From Castanea sativa (lineage: Eukaryota; Streptophyta; Magnoliopsida; Fagales; Fagaceae), in assembly GCF_040712315.1 (NCBI RefSeq), contig NC_134015.1, forward strand, positions 7,467,945-7,531,944: a stretch of 64,000 bases of DNA, given 5' to 3'. The position numbers and the translations under genes were made by a program. The notes beneath the pieces were generated by a model. That model ran no database searches, was not told where the DNA came from, and saw only the letters and a list, made by a program, of their open reading frames with translations. Every line of letters begins with the position of its first letter. Within the stretch, counting starts at the first letter, position 1. Positions 11,941 through 24,057 of this stretch are shown here, piece after piece.

Positions 11941-13683
11941 ATCTTGTATACAATGAAAAAAATGTTGTCAATTAAAGAAATAAATAAGTTATGATTATAA
12001 TGGTCTTTGTATGAATGGTTTCTTTCAAATGCTGCCTTATGCATATTGTGAATCATCCAAAGCACCACCAAGAGATGTAAGACCAGGACACATTATGTTG
12101 CCACCAGCAAGAACAAATTTTATTGCACCTCGGTCAACTTTAAATTTTTTCGTTATATTTGGATCTATACGTAAAACCAATAATACAAAACCACATTACG
12201 GGCTTTGCCTATAGGGGATAAGTTTCTATTGCAAGATGAGAACATCAAGTCATATAATAAGATGATCAATGAAACTATAAAACAATTCACTGAATTCAGT
12301 GAGAGCCTAGGACCTCAAATGAAGTAGAAAACAAAGGGTTGGTTGAGAGCTCTCTAATTTGGGTATGAAGACAGGTGTATGGAAGAGAAAGAGGAAGAAA
12401 GCAAGGATGAAAATTACAGAATAGATTTTTCTTCTCCTCTACGATGTGCAACTTATAGAAGTACACCCCTCTCCCAGCAAAACTATATATATTGCTATTT
12501 TGAACTAGCTTACATCAAACTTGCGCAACCTTAAGCATATGCATGGCCATAACTTAACCAGGAATTTGTTAAAATATCGGTTCAATAATTGAATTAGTAT
12601 ATTTCCATTAACTTACTTTTGAGATACATGATGATTTATGTGTGGTCTATTGAAATTAGTTTGCACTAATCCAAAAAAAGAAAAAAAAAAAAAAGTTTGC
12701 AATGTATGATCCATTTCATAATTTTTTTACATGCATATATATTACATTTTCATGATTGTAATTTGTACCCTTACTTCCGATCAAAGCACCATTTCTAGAG
12801 CTATTATTTTTATTTTTTATTTCTTGGAAATTAGTCTTATCTCAGAAAAAAAGAAGAAAAAAAGACTATTAATACGAAATTCATCTAAAGTGTCCAAATC
12901 TAACTACAAGATACCATGTACTTGTTAGATTTGGGCTTCCATTGATTAGACTTTTGGATTCATAAAATGGGTTGGACGTGACTCAGTTAATACTCCTAGA
13001 AGGCCCATTAATATGCTATGGTCAAATTTAGTATTGTGCCTTAGTACACCTTGTTTTACTGGGCTTATGTCATAGTCTGATGTGAGGTAGAGTGTAGGAC
13101 TTTAAGCTTAATCTATGATTTGTGGATATTTACTGTATATAATACAAGGAGATGTCTCCCAGACCTCATCTTTTAGAGATGAGGGTGGCTTGCTCCATCG
13201 AAGGCTATCTTGAAAGGAGGAGAATGGAAATGAATATCTACTTGGGCTGTGTGCCGAATGTGCACGTGCGTGTCTATATATTGCTATTAGTAATCTATTC
13301 GGGTTTGCTCAAAGTATTTGCAGGTGCACCCCTAACCCTTATAAATTAATTGATTATTCGTGCTCTAGTATCTAGCATGTATATGTTTTCAATTCTTACA
13401 GTATTGTCATCAGAACTGAATCCATTGTTTCTCCAACAAAGTCCATGAACATAATCTCTAGCTTGTCCTGCTCAGTCTTTAACTATAGCCAAGCATAGAA
13501 CTCATTGAAAAGTTTAGATTGGGCATTAATGAAGTAGCAGCTTTGAGTGCATGTGTTTGGCAAGTCTTAAAATTAAATTTTTACCTCTTCTATTCAAGAA
13601 ATAAGCAATTCAACAAAGTGCCTCTAAATACACTCACTTCCATCTTACATCAATTCTGGTTCTTTTTTCTTTTTTTCACTAAG
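11941..13683. other. Intergenic DNA, no named gene
   Basis: Mostly AT-rich. A frame at about 12205-12326 (ending SESLGPQMK) has protein-like composition, but I do not recognise it. No other coding signal is visible. Confidence 0.4.
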
Positions 13684-13894
13684 AGATTTTGGCAGGTGGT
13701 GAAGAAGAAATCAACTGAGCATTACAAAAGCATTCCATATGTAGCTACTCTACTAAGCACAAGTTTACGGATCTTATGCACTTCTAACCCCGGATGGTTT
13801 ACTTTTGACCACAGTTAATGCCTTAATGTGGCCGGTATTGTCTTCCAATTCATATATGTAACCCTCTTTCTCATCTACACTTTTCAGGATAAGA
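13684..13894 (+). pseudogene. SWEET sugar-transporter exon fragment B
   Basis: Second SWEET-like exon. After a pyrimidine tract and acceptor-like AG it reads RFWQVVKKKSTEHYKSIPYV then ATLLSTSLR; after a frame change comes GLLLTTVNA, and after another NVAGIVFQFIYVTLFLIY and QDKK, ending at a GTGAGA donor-like site. The order matches the third exon of SWEET genes, where the membrane helix with PYxxTLLxxxLW is followed by TVNGxG and YVxLFLIYAP. At least two frameshifts (near 13775 and 13825) and one in-frame stop make it non-functional. Its 3' end belongs to the 550-bp duplication shared with 54682-55233. Confidence 0.75.
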
Positions 13895-14396
13895 AGGTGA
13901 GATAAATGTCTCTTTGCTATCATGCCAACTACCTTTATAGTTCCTCAATATTAAGAAGCTCACTTGGAAAAAATTAAATATTTAACCATATTAATAAATT
14001 AACTCTTTTTTTAATGTTAATGAATTAATTCGTTAATGAAAGGTCTATTCTAGAACCTAATTCATTATGGATATATCATATAAATTAATTGTATAATTGT
14101 TTATCTCAATCTTCCAACTATTTATTGATTATAGATTTTTTTTTTTTAATTGAAGTTGGCCTATTTAAGCTGTGTGTGTGTCATGAAATACTGTTCTCTT
14201 TTTTAAAACCTTGATAGACTATTTTCTTGATTTTAAAAAAATAAATAAACAAAAATAAAGAAACTGTGTCTAATAGGACTAGTGTTGAAGGCCGATTTTT
14301 GTCATTAGTCAGGCCCAGGTTTTAGTTGTGAGACTTGGGTTCAACAAGGCCATAGTACAGTTATGGGCCGGTAAGCTAGATTTGGTTCCATCGAGG
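13847..14396 (+). repeat. 550-bp direct duplication, copy 1
   Basis: From the SWEET exon end (CATATATGTAACCCTC) to GATTTGGTTCCATCGAGG this matches 54682-55233 in the same orientation with scattered differences. It is one of two copies of a former SWEET gene region, exon end plus intron. Confidence 0.85.
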
Positions 14397-14872
14397 AAGA
14401 TAGATCTGTTTTTCAGAACCAACCTGTGATCAAACAAAAATCCAAGGAACCAGGAAGGAAAAATAGATACATGCATACGAAGGAACTAAGAGAGTTAGAG
14501 TGAAAAGTGAATAGTTTAATGGATTTTATTATTTATTTGTGAAACCCAAAAATAGTGGTTCTTTGAACCATAAGGCATTTGTTATATATTTGAACCCCGA
14601 TAAACTCAAATTGTTTAACCTAATTTAATACCAAGTTTTTACTTAGTTCAATTAAACAGATCAAAGTTAAACAAATAACAATCAAATCACAACAACGGAA
14701 AAGTAAAGAACATAAGCGATATAATGACCTAGGAAAACCAATAAAATTGTCCAGTTTCAAGGTAAAAAAACCAATGAATTCGTGTCTCAATCGGTTGAAA
14801 AACACACTCAATCGGTTAAGCCTTACAATTTCTGAATTTTTCTTTCTACAGATTGTATGTTCTTGAAACTAA
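14397..14872. other. Left flank of the CACTA element
   Basis: AT-rich, no gene. A few phrases here (TAACCTA, GACCTAGGAAAACCA) recur in the right flank near 23150-23280, which may mean that the CACTA element landed in an older repeat. Confidence 0.35.
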
Positions 14873-14929
14873 CACTACAACTACAACAAAATGTAACTAC
14901 AATGATGAATTTTAGTGAGGAAAATTTTT

Positions 14930-15675
14930 TCGTCGCAAAAAAGTACGATATAGCGACGAAATTTATATTTCATCGCTATTTATAAAAAAAAATTGGTATC
15001 CTTTAGCGACGAAAAATTGATTTCGTCGCTATAGGGGATGCTGAATTAGAGGTGCAAAGCAAAAGGCCAGGCGCGAAGCCAAAATGGATCTATAGCGACG
15101 ACTTTTTTTGTCGCTAAAAGTTCTAGTTTTAGCGACGAAAATATTTCGTTGCTGAAGGTGCTGTAATTATGCTTTTAGTGACGAAACATGTTTCGTCGCT
15201 GTAGGAAACAATTAGCGACGAAAATATTTCGTCGCTGAAAAGAAATGCACATCATTTGTGTGGAGCATCTACGACGAACTCAAATTTGTCACTAAAGGCA
15301 ATGAATAGTGACGAAACTAAATTCGTCACTATAGATACATTTAGTGACGAAACATAGATTTCATCGCTATAGAGGGTGCAAAATTAGGGTCGCCAATTAA
15401 AAAGTGTAGGCACGAACTAACTGGAGCTACAACAACGAAATTTGTTCGTCTCTAAAAGTTCTACTTTTTGCGACGAAACAATTTCGTCACTAAAGGTGCT
15501 GCTATCATGCTTTTAGTGACGAAACTGGTTTCGTCGCTAAAGAAGACAAATAGTGACGAAAATGCTTCATCGTTGAAATGAAAAACAAATGATTTTGTGG
15601 AGCATCTGTGACGAACTCGGATTCGTTGCTAAAGGTAATGAATAGTGACGAAACTGAATTCGTCACTATAGATGT
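14930..15675. repeat. CACTA left subterminal array of GCGACGAAA palindromes, duplicated unit
   Basis: About a dozen short imperfect palindromes of the form TTTAGCGACGAAA..TTTCGTCGCTAAA, with A/G and C/T variants, are spaced 30-90 bases apart. The whole block is itself a tandem duplication: about 15001-15340 and 15345-15675 share the same order of palindromes and spacers (GGTGCTG, TTATGCTTTTAGTGACGAAA, GTGGAGCATCT, AATGAATAGTGACGAAACT). In CACTA elements such motifs are where the element's own DNA-binding protein attaches. Confidence 0.85.
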
Positions 15676-15677
15676 CC

Positions 15678-15686
15678 TATATATAA
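15678..15686 (+). promoter_or_regulatory. TATA box of the CACTA transposase gene
   Basis: TATATATAA lies directly inside the left subterminal array, followed by a CT-rich start region (TTTTTTTTCCCTCACTCATTC). The spacing to a presumed first exon near 15710 is normal. Predicted from sequence. Confidence 0.55.
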
Positions 15687-15714
15687 CACTTTACTGTTTT
15701 TTTTCCCTCACTCA

Positions 15715-15965
15715 TTCGGCAGTACCCATTCCCACTCCCTTACATTGATACCTATATCCACTCCAAATCAAAATGATACCCACACCAATACTTACAGGCG
15801 AGCTTCGGCGACGCTCTAGCATTGGCGAGCTCAGGTGACACTTCGCGCAGCTCAGGCGACGCTTCGCTTCGCGGCGCGCAGCGCTCCGACAACGCTTCGC
15901 GTCGGCGACACTTCTTCTCCCATTCACTTCTTTCATTCTCACTGCTCCCAGATCATTCTCTACAG
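15715..15965 (+). other. Presumed non-coding first exon of the CACTA transposase gene (GC-rich)
   Basis: The GC-rich stretch 15795-15912 is built from GGCGACGCTTCGC-like repeats that echo the subterminal GCGACGA motif. It is followed by a CAG|GTATAT donor-like site after 15965. A matching acceptor (TTGTAG|TCGAACATGG) lies at 18525-18526, seven bases before the transposase ATG. I infer a 5' UTR intron of about 2.56 kb. No coding function is evident in the exon. Confidence 0.45.
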
Positions 15966-17209
15966 GTATATTTATGAACAAAATTGTCAATTTCATCTGG
16001 GTTTATTCTCTGTTTGGCTACTAAGATTTTTTTTTTTTGGAATTAAATCTGTGTGCTCCTTTCATGACGTTGTTTCTGACTTTCTTCTCACATTTTGATT
16101 TTGGGTTTTTGTTTTCTTGTTCTTGCTGTTATTTGCTGCTTGAATAATTATCTGGGTATATCTGAATTCTATAATTTTAATTGTGTAATGGGCCTGTTGA
16201 GACGTGGGGTTGCTTGTGATTTTGCTTTGATTGATTTTTTGTATATTGATTGGGTACTGAAATTAATATCCAGGATGTTTATATTCTTGTCCTAGTTTGG
16301 TTTGGTAATGGAATTATAACGGGGTATGTTTCAATTTTAACTCTTTAATTCTTATGGTGAACTGGTTCATATAAGTGTGGTTCTAGACCATCATCTTTCA
16401 CAATTGGCGTGCAATGATTGTCTAGTTTTCAATTTCTATTTGTCCCTCTAAGATCTTCAATAGATTTTGGTTGTCTATAATTTTAATAGGGTGGTCTGTT
16501 AGTCTAAAGATTCTTTTGGTTCCATTTATTTATGGCTACTGATTTCCAATGTGATTATGTACTTGTAAAATATATTTGATATCTACATTATATATTATAT
16601 GCGTCATAATGACTTTTAAATATGCAATAACAATTTTTCATGATTTCTTTGTACAATTGCAATCTCCTATAACTACTTTGATGCTCTGGTTGCATTTGGA
16701 CATGGAATTCGGGGTGGTTAAAGTGGACCACATTTTAGCACCTTAATAGGTTCTATTAAGTTACAATTACAACACTGTATTTGTTAAATATTGTGCCACT
16801 ATTGGGGAGCTTTTGTTTTATAATCATCAAGATTGTGAAGGCATTGTTTAGAGTTGATAGATTTAAGAGACACTCATAATGTTCCTGACCTATGTTTTCC
16901 TCTTCTCTTCTAAGCTATGTAAGTTCTATCGCATTTGTCGGGATTATATTCGTTTGGGCTTTTACAGCATCAGGTGGTTTGGTCTTCTAGTGATTTGTCA
17001 CTCCTGCCCTTTGGCAAAAACTAGTGATTTGTCACTCTGGGCAGGTGTCTTCGCTTCTTCTTTTTATTATGATAGGATCATTTTCAAGATTGAAGTATTT
17101 ATAAATTTAACTTTTCTTTTGCAAGATAAATACACATTGTTTGCAATAATCTTGGATTTTTTCTGAAATTTGTAAGCTTAGCTTGAGCAAAGTAAGTAAA
17201 TTTTAGTTA

Positions 17210-18390
17210 AAAATTTATAAAACTCTATACTTATGATGTTGGAAATTGGATTTGTGGTGGTATGTTGTGTTGGAGCAAGCGGGTGACTTGCATGGTGTTA
17301 TAAGGTGGTTTAAATACATATTGGGAGTGTTTTTTCAATTCTTGCAAATGTGAATGAGTATTGTTAATTAGATGTGATGAATATTATTTTATTAGATTTC
17401 AATACTTGTAAACTCTATACTTGTGATATTGAAAATTGGATTTGTGGTGGGTTTTTGTGTTGAAGCAAGCAGGTGGCTTGCATGTTGTTATAAGGTGGTT
17501 TAAATTCATATTGGGAGTGCTTTTAGTTTCTTGCAAATGTGAATGGAATTTGTTGATTAGATGTGATGAATAGCACTTTAATTGATTTTAATACTTGTAA
17601 ACACTCTATACTTGTGATGTTTGTGATTGGGTAGTTGTGTTCGAGCAAGCGGGTGGCTTGCATGGTGTTATAAGGTGGTTTAAATTCATATTGTGAGTGT
17701 TTTTTCAATTCTTACAAATGTGAATGAGTATTGTTAATTAGATGTGATGAATATTACTTTATTAGATTTCAATACTTGTAAACTCTATACTTGTGATGTT
17801 GGAAATTGGATTTGTAGTGGGTTTTTGTGTTTGAGAAAGCAGGTAGCTTGCATGGTGTTATAAGGTGGTTTAAATTCATATTGAGAGTGTTTTTTCAATT
17901 CTTGCAAATGTGAATAAGTATTGTTAATTAGATGTGATGAATATTACTTTATTAGATTTCAATACTTGTAAACTCTATACTTGTGATGTTGGAAATTGGA
18001 TTTGTGGTAGGTTTTTGTATTGGAGCAAGCGGGTAGCTTGCATGGTGTTATAAGGTGGTTTAAATTCGTATTAGGAGTTTTTTTTCAATTCTTGGAAATG
18101 TGAATGAGTATTGTTAATTAGATGTGATGAATATTATTTTATTAGATTTCAATACTTGCATGGTGTTTTAAAGTGGTTTAAACTATTATTGGGAGTGTTT
18201 TTAGTTTCTTTCAAATGTGAATGGAATTTGTTGATTAGATGTGATAAATAGTACTTTAATTTATTTCAATACTTGTAAATACGATATACTTGTGATGTTT
18301 GTGATTAGTTTTGTGGTGGGTTATTGTGTTGGAGCAAGCAGGTAGCTTGCATGGTGTTATAAGGTGGGTTATACAAATATTGGGAGTGTT
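17210..18390 (+). repeat. About 190-bp minisatellite inside the CACTA element
   Basis: Six to seven units, each starting near AAACTCTATACTTGTGATG (about 17217, 17409, 17592, 17779, 17969, a short unit near 18157, and 18277). Each contains GAGCAAGCGGGTGGCTTGCA and TGGTGTTATAAGGTGGTTTA. It lies in the presumed 5' UTR intron, upstream of the transposase ATG. Confidence 0.9.
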
Positions 18391-18532
18391 TAAGTATTAA
18401 TATAGACTTATGCATTCATGAATGAGATAGAACTTTATCTAAGTAGCTTATAGATTTAGATGTTAGAATACATTATGCATGAGTTGTCCTTATTTTACTA
18501 AAGTAGCATTCACTTTGCAATTGTAGTCGAAC

Positions 18533-21500
18533 ATGGATAAAAGTTGGATGACAATTGGTAAGACACCTGATGGCAGATTAAGTTGTCCATATATTGAAGG
18601 GGTCAATGCATTTATTACTTTTGTAAGAGCAGTTGTAGATTTTAGTGGTAATATTCCATGCTCATGTATTCATTGTGTGAATTGTTATCAACAATCTCTT
18701 CAAACTGTGTGTATACATTTGCTTCATCGTGGGATTATGCAATCTTACATTAATTGGTATAATCATGGAGAACCTCGTGTATTAAACGAGGACATTCATG
18801 ATAATGAAATGTTGGATGGTGATCATATGGATGGTATCGATGCCTTGGTAGGTGACCAAATTAGAGGAGAACCAAGAAATGCAATCGAAGATGAGGAAGT
18901 GCGTAATTTTGATAAACTTGAGGAAGATGTAAAGCGTGAGTTGTATCCAGGTTGCACTGATTATAGTATCTTGAAGTTTGTTATTGAGATGTTGAATGTA
19001 AAGGTAATGACCAAATTGAGTAATAAGGGACTTGATATGATGCTAGAATTGCTGACAAAGGTTTTACCGAAAGGTACTTGGTTCCAAGGTTAACTTATGA
19101 AGCAAAGAAGATATTACGTGACTTGGGCATGTCATACGAGCATATAAATGTATGCAAAAATGATTGTGCACTATTTTGGAAGAAAAATGAAAACCTTGAT
19201 AAATGTCCGGTGTGTGAGGCACCTAGGTACAAGGATACACATGCCCAAGGTAAAAAGATTCCTCATAAGGTATTGCGTTACTTCCCGTTGACACCAAGAC
19301 TGAGGAGGTTGTACATGTCAGGCCAAAGAGCTAAGGACATGAGATGATATATAGACAAATGTGTGGACGATGGGATAATGAGGCATCTGGCTGATAGTGA
19401 GGAGTGGAAGGAGTTTGATTTGCAATATCCTGATTTTGCCCTCGAATCTCGCAATGTAAGGTTGGGGTTGGCTATAGATGGATTTAACCCTTTTAGGAAT
19501 ATGAACAACAACTATAGTATGTGGCATGTCATACTTATTCCCTATAACCTACTGCCTTAGTTGGTTATGAAGGAGCCATATTTTATGTTGTCATTGCTTA
19601 TTCCTGGTCCTCATCAACCTGGAAATGAGATTGATATTTACTTGAAACCATTGGTTGACAAGTTGAAGGAGTTATGGGAAGACGGTGTAAAAACTTATGA
19701 TGCTTATAGAAAAGAGCATTTTCAAATGCGTGCAACTTTGTTGTGGACAATACATGACTATCCTGGATTTGGTAACGTGTTTGGGTGGAGGACAAAGGGT
19801 TATCATTCTTGATACACTTGCAACGATGAACCATATTTAGAAGGTTTGGAAAGTAAAATTGGATTCATTAACCATCGGACTTATTTGCCTATGGAACATC
19901 GTTGGAGACATAGTCGGTTGCATAATGGTTTATTAAAGAAACGGAAGAGATCTTTAGAGTTTCAAGTTGGAAAGATATAAGAACAGCTAGATAGAATGCC
20001 AAATATAATTTTAGGAAAACATCCAAGTAACAAGAAGAGACAACTCATTGGGGAGCCAAATTGGTCAAAGGCAAGTATTTTGTACAAGCTTCCATATTGG
20101 AAAAATAAGAAGCTTAAGCACAACATTGATGTCATGCATGTGGAGAAGAACATTAGTGAGAGTACTTATGGTACTTTGTTGGGCATTGAGGGGAAAAACA
20201 AGGACACTGACAAGGCATGGATAGACTTGCAAAATATGAACTTTAGGCACATGTTGCATTTGAAACAATGTCCTGATGGATCATATGACAAGCCTCGGGC
20301 TTTCTTTTCATTAAGCCTAAATGAAAGAGATGGTTTCTATGACTTTTTGAAATCAGTTAAGTATCCGGATGGCTATGCAACCAACATATCAAGGTCAGTG
20401 AATGCAAAAAATGGTAGATTATCTAGTTTGAAAAGCCATGATTGTCATGTGTTATTACAAAAAATTCTTCCGATTGGATTGCGAGGATTTGCACATAAAG
20501 ACATTAGCCTTGTATTGTTTAAGTTAGGCAGCTTCTTCCAAGACTTATGCTCAAGGATCCTAAAACGAAGTGAATTGGAGAAAATAGAAGAACGTATAGT
20601 TTTTATACTATATAAGCTTGAAAGGTTCTTTCCTCCAGCATTCTTTGATGTTGTGGTCCACCTTGCTGTTCACTTGCCTCGAGAAGCAATTCTAGAATGC
20701 CCGGTACAACATCGGTGGATGTACCGAATTGAAAGGTAATTAGATTACTTAATACATCCATCAATTACATCTTTCCCATGTGGTATAAAATCACATAATG
20801 TGCGTATTTTTTCCTCGTAGGTACCTTGGAAAATTAAAAAGATACGTTTCCAACCGAGCTCGACCAGAAGGTTCAATTGTAGAGGCTTACATTCTCAAAG
20901 AATGTATTAACAATTGGTCTTTGTATATTGATGGGATCGAAATTGTGCATAATCGAAAAGAAAGAAATGAAGATTTTGGTGAATCTAGGGAAGGATTGAT
21001 AGTTTTTTCACAGACTGCCCGACCTACAGGTGGTAGGTGGAATGATGGCAACTTGTCTCGTGCATTGCTTGATACTGCTCATTGGTACTTGTTGTACAAC
21101 AGTCCTGAGTTAGAGCCTTATTTAAAGTATGTAATTTCATATGCATGTGTTGTTTAATTAAGTTTTGAATATTATCTGCAATAGCTGAAAATAAATCACC
21201 TTATTTTTAATAGTGAACACAAAAGCACATTGCATAATCCTACTGGTGAAGCCATAACTCAAATCCAACGACAAAAATTTCCCAAGTGGTTCAAAGAACA
21301 TGTAAGACATTTGAAACTTAATCACACACTAATAAAAATTAAACATTTAAATAGTTTCATCATTGCTTATTACTAATTAATATTACTTGCTGTATGTCAT
21401 TATAGATTAATAGATTGAAAGTTAGCGAGTCACCAAAAGCAACTAAACAGTTATGGTCATTAGCAAATGATCCTAAGCCGCATGTGAAGGAGTACACAGT

Positions 21501-22122
21501 TTGTATGGTCAATGGTGTAAAGTTTCATACAAGGGACCTAGACAATCGTCGTGTAACCCAAAACAGTGGTGTATGTACTGAAGGGGACAATGAAGGAGAA
21601 ATGCACAACTTCTATGGTCATGTGTGCAAAATTTGGGAATTGGAGTATGTGTTTCGCCATAAAGTTGTTTTGTTCCAGTGTGAATGGTACAATACTAGTA
21701 CCAATGGTCGAAGGAGAACGATAAGCACCGATGCACACTGCATAAGCATTGATGTTACAAGTCGGTGGTATGAAAATGACCCTTTTATACTTCCTAGTCA
21801 AGCGAGACAAGTTTTCTACCTTCAAGATACCAAATTGGATGAACCTTGGAAAATTGTGCAATTCATCCAACATAGGGGAGTGTTTGATGTCCCAGAAGTC
21901 AGGGGTGGAGAATCCAATGATAATACAGAAGATAGTGACGCATTTCAACAAGAACCGATTGTTGATGTTGTCTCTGTCAATGTTGAGGACAATATTATTG
22001 AGTATTGTATGGGTGATATTGAAATTGAGGTTGTTCTTGAAGGTGGAACTTCAGAAGATGCTAATCAAAATGAAGTGCATGACATAGCTGATGTTGATCT
22101 TGATATGGATTATGATATGTAG
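18533..22122 (+). pseudogene. CACTA transposase (TNP2 type) with DUF4218 and DUF4216 regions
   Basis: Start MDKSWMTIGKTPDGRLSCPY, the N-terminal transposase-associated domain of this family. The TNP2 domain follows (DCALFWKKNENLDKCPVC, LAIDGFNPF, MHVEKN, PDGSYDKPRAFF). Splice sites fit introns at 20736-20820, 21127-21213 and 21302-21405. Exons after them give YLGKLKRYVSNRARPEGSI (DUF4218-like) and DNRRVTQNSGV then FYLQDTKLDEPWKIVQFI (DUF4216-like), ending in an acidic tail. Breaks: a one-base frameshift near 19070, then TGA at 19345-19347, TAG at 19558-19560, TGA at 19810-19812 and TAA at 19978-19980. At least the first two replace a residue that is normally Trp. The protein would cut and paste the element by binding its terminal and subterminal repeats. 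No separate TnpA-like gene was found. Confidence 0.9.
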
Positions 22123-22129
22123 AGTTCAT

Positions 22130-22440
22130 AATAATTGTCTTAAATGTTGTGTGTTTGTCTTAAAGTTTTATGATTGTCTAAGTAGCAATTGTTTTAAAGT
22201 TTTGTACTTATCTTGAACTTGATATGGATATTGATGTGGTCATATTTTGTGTTGAGGTTTTAGCAATTGTGTTCAAATTTAGCACTTGCAAATTGCTTGA
22301 TATGGATAATGGCGTGGACTATGATATGTAAAGTTAGTGGTAATTGTTATTGAGATGTTTTGTACTTATTTTGAACTTGATATGGATATTGATGTGGTCA
22401 TTTGTTGTGTTGAGTTAGTAGCAATTGTATTCAAATTTTG
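22130..22440 (+). repeat. Short tandem duplication after the transposase
   Basis: Two related stretches each contain TTTTGTACTTAT, TTGAACTTGATATGGATATT and GATGTGGTCAT, followed by GTTGAG and AGCAATTGT. It is probably a duplicated 3' UTR segment of the transposase gene. No gene is present. Confidence 0.6.
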
Positions 22441-22449
22441 CACTTGTGA

Positions 22450-22807
22450 ATTAATTTTTTCGTCACTATATGTATCCTAAAATAGTTTTAGTGACGAAAT
22501 TGTTCGTCACTAAATATGATTTGATAAACTGAAGTGTTTTTAGTGACGAAATATTTTTGTCACTAAATTGTATTTTTAGCGAGGAAAACATTTAGCGATG
22601 AAACGTTTTCGTCGCTAAAAGTTTTTTTTTTTTTTTTAAACAAGTGACGAAAATTTTCGTCGCTAAGACTTTTAGCGACGGGGTTTTAGCGACGAAATGA
22701 GTTTCGTCACTAAAAGTTCGATTTTGTCGCTAAAGGTTCTTAGTGACAAAAAACTGGACTTTTAGTGACAAATTTTTTCCTCACTAAAAATACATTTTGT
22801 TGTAGTG
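22450..22807. repeat. CACTA right subterminal array and terminal inverted repeat
   Basis: Repeated GTGACGAAA/TTTCGTCGC motifs in both orientations (for example near 22485, 22540, 22600, 22650 and 22690) lead into the terminal repeat ending GTTGTAGTG at 22807. The array is shorter than the left one and lacks its internal duplication. Confidence 0.85.
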
Positions 22808-24057
22808 TTAACTTGTATCAACTTGAGCAATGTCTAAACTTCTTCAAAGATCCTAAGATCATATACTAGACTAGTTTTTGTACTTGGTTTGCCAATATAC
22901 ACAAATTTAGTTACTAAACATTTAATGCTAAATATTTAGAACCTAACAATCTCCCTCTTTGGCAATTCACAATAAAACTCACATACAACATGTATTGCTC
23001 AAACTCAAGAACTAACCCAATACAAGTTATTGCCCTATTACAATTCAATTATAATCTACTATATATATACAAGTTGCAATAATAGGCAGCAACATTATGA
23101 ACGAATTAATCTGTATGTTTTTTGACCCTTTAAAACACCAGTTGTTTAACCTAGTTATTTAACCAAGTGATTACTTAGGTAAATTATTCAAATCTAGGTT
23201 AACACGAACCAATTATATCATGTAAAGCAGTGCGTAAAGGTAAATAACACATGATATGATAACCTAGGAAAACCAAACCAGTAAAAAACTTAGGGAGGAT
23301 TTAACCTAACTATCCTTAAAGTAAAACAAATCCACTGTGAAAGAATTGAAATTTTACAATAGCTACTTAGACCACTAATATCCTATTGCTACCTCGAGTA
23401 GAAAACTTACTACCATGACCACGTGATAGCTCCCAGTCCACAGACTACTTATTTCTCAAATCCATGGCATCCACAAGTTAACCACTTGTTTTTCTTTAAG
23501 CTCTTTATGTAACAACTAAAAATATCACCAAGCTCTTGACATCAATCTCGATCTTGATAATCCTAAACATGTATGAAGGCAAACATCTCTAGATCTCACA
23601 AGAGATTCACACACACAGCAACAACAACCTTTAAAACATGGCTAGGGTGTTTTTATTTATATGAGACATAAAACATAAAACTCGACATGTCAAACTGATC
23701 TTGGGCTAAGTTGAAAAATTTTGCAGAAAAACAATCTACACAAGTTTCGATCAATCGAGTCTAATTTTCGATCAATCGAGCCTTGCTGAACATTAATTTC
23801 CTGCAATTACTCGATTCCAACTTTACATAAACACAAACTTTGAGCAGCTTAAATCTAGACTTCAAGTTTTGATCATGGTTTGCCAACATATTCATATTGA
23901 AGTTCTAATACATTAGTTCCAAATTTCTTAGAATCTAACATAATCTATAAATTCCTAAAACACTAGAAACAAATCATAAACTCATGTGGAAAATACATTG
24001 CAAACATAACCCAGTATCACAAAACCAAATAATAAAACAAGATATCCAAAGGAATTT
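22808..24057. other. Right flank of CACTA, no gene seen
   Basis: AT-rich. Near 23750-23785 a TTTCGATCAATCGAG motif is repeated twice, a phrase common in plant repeats. No gene recognised. Confidence 0.45.

Larger units (their letters stand above)
14873..22807 (+). mobile_element. CACTA (En/Spm) DNA transposon, near complete
   Basis: The left end starts CACTACAAC and the right end finishes GTTGTAGTG. The two ends share CACTACAAC..AAAATGTA and, further in, TTTTAGTGAGGAAAA, in inverted orientation; the left copy carries a six-base TACAAC duplication. Inside are subterminal GCGACGAAA arrays at both ends, a promoter, a 5' UTR intron and a multi-exon transposase gene. The bases just outside read TAA on the left and TTA on the right, so the expected 3-bp target duplication is imperfect. 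Total span is 7.9 kb. Confidence 0.9.

Noticed and set aside
15712..15996. Minus-strand 94-codon frame over the GC-rich part of the CACTA leader
   Set aside because: The frame exists only because of GC-rich repeats; its product has no family resemblance and the plus strand explains the region better.
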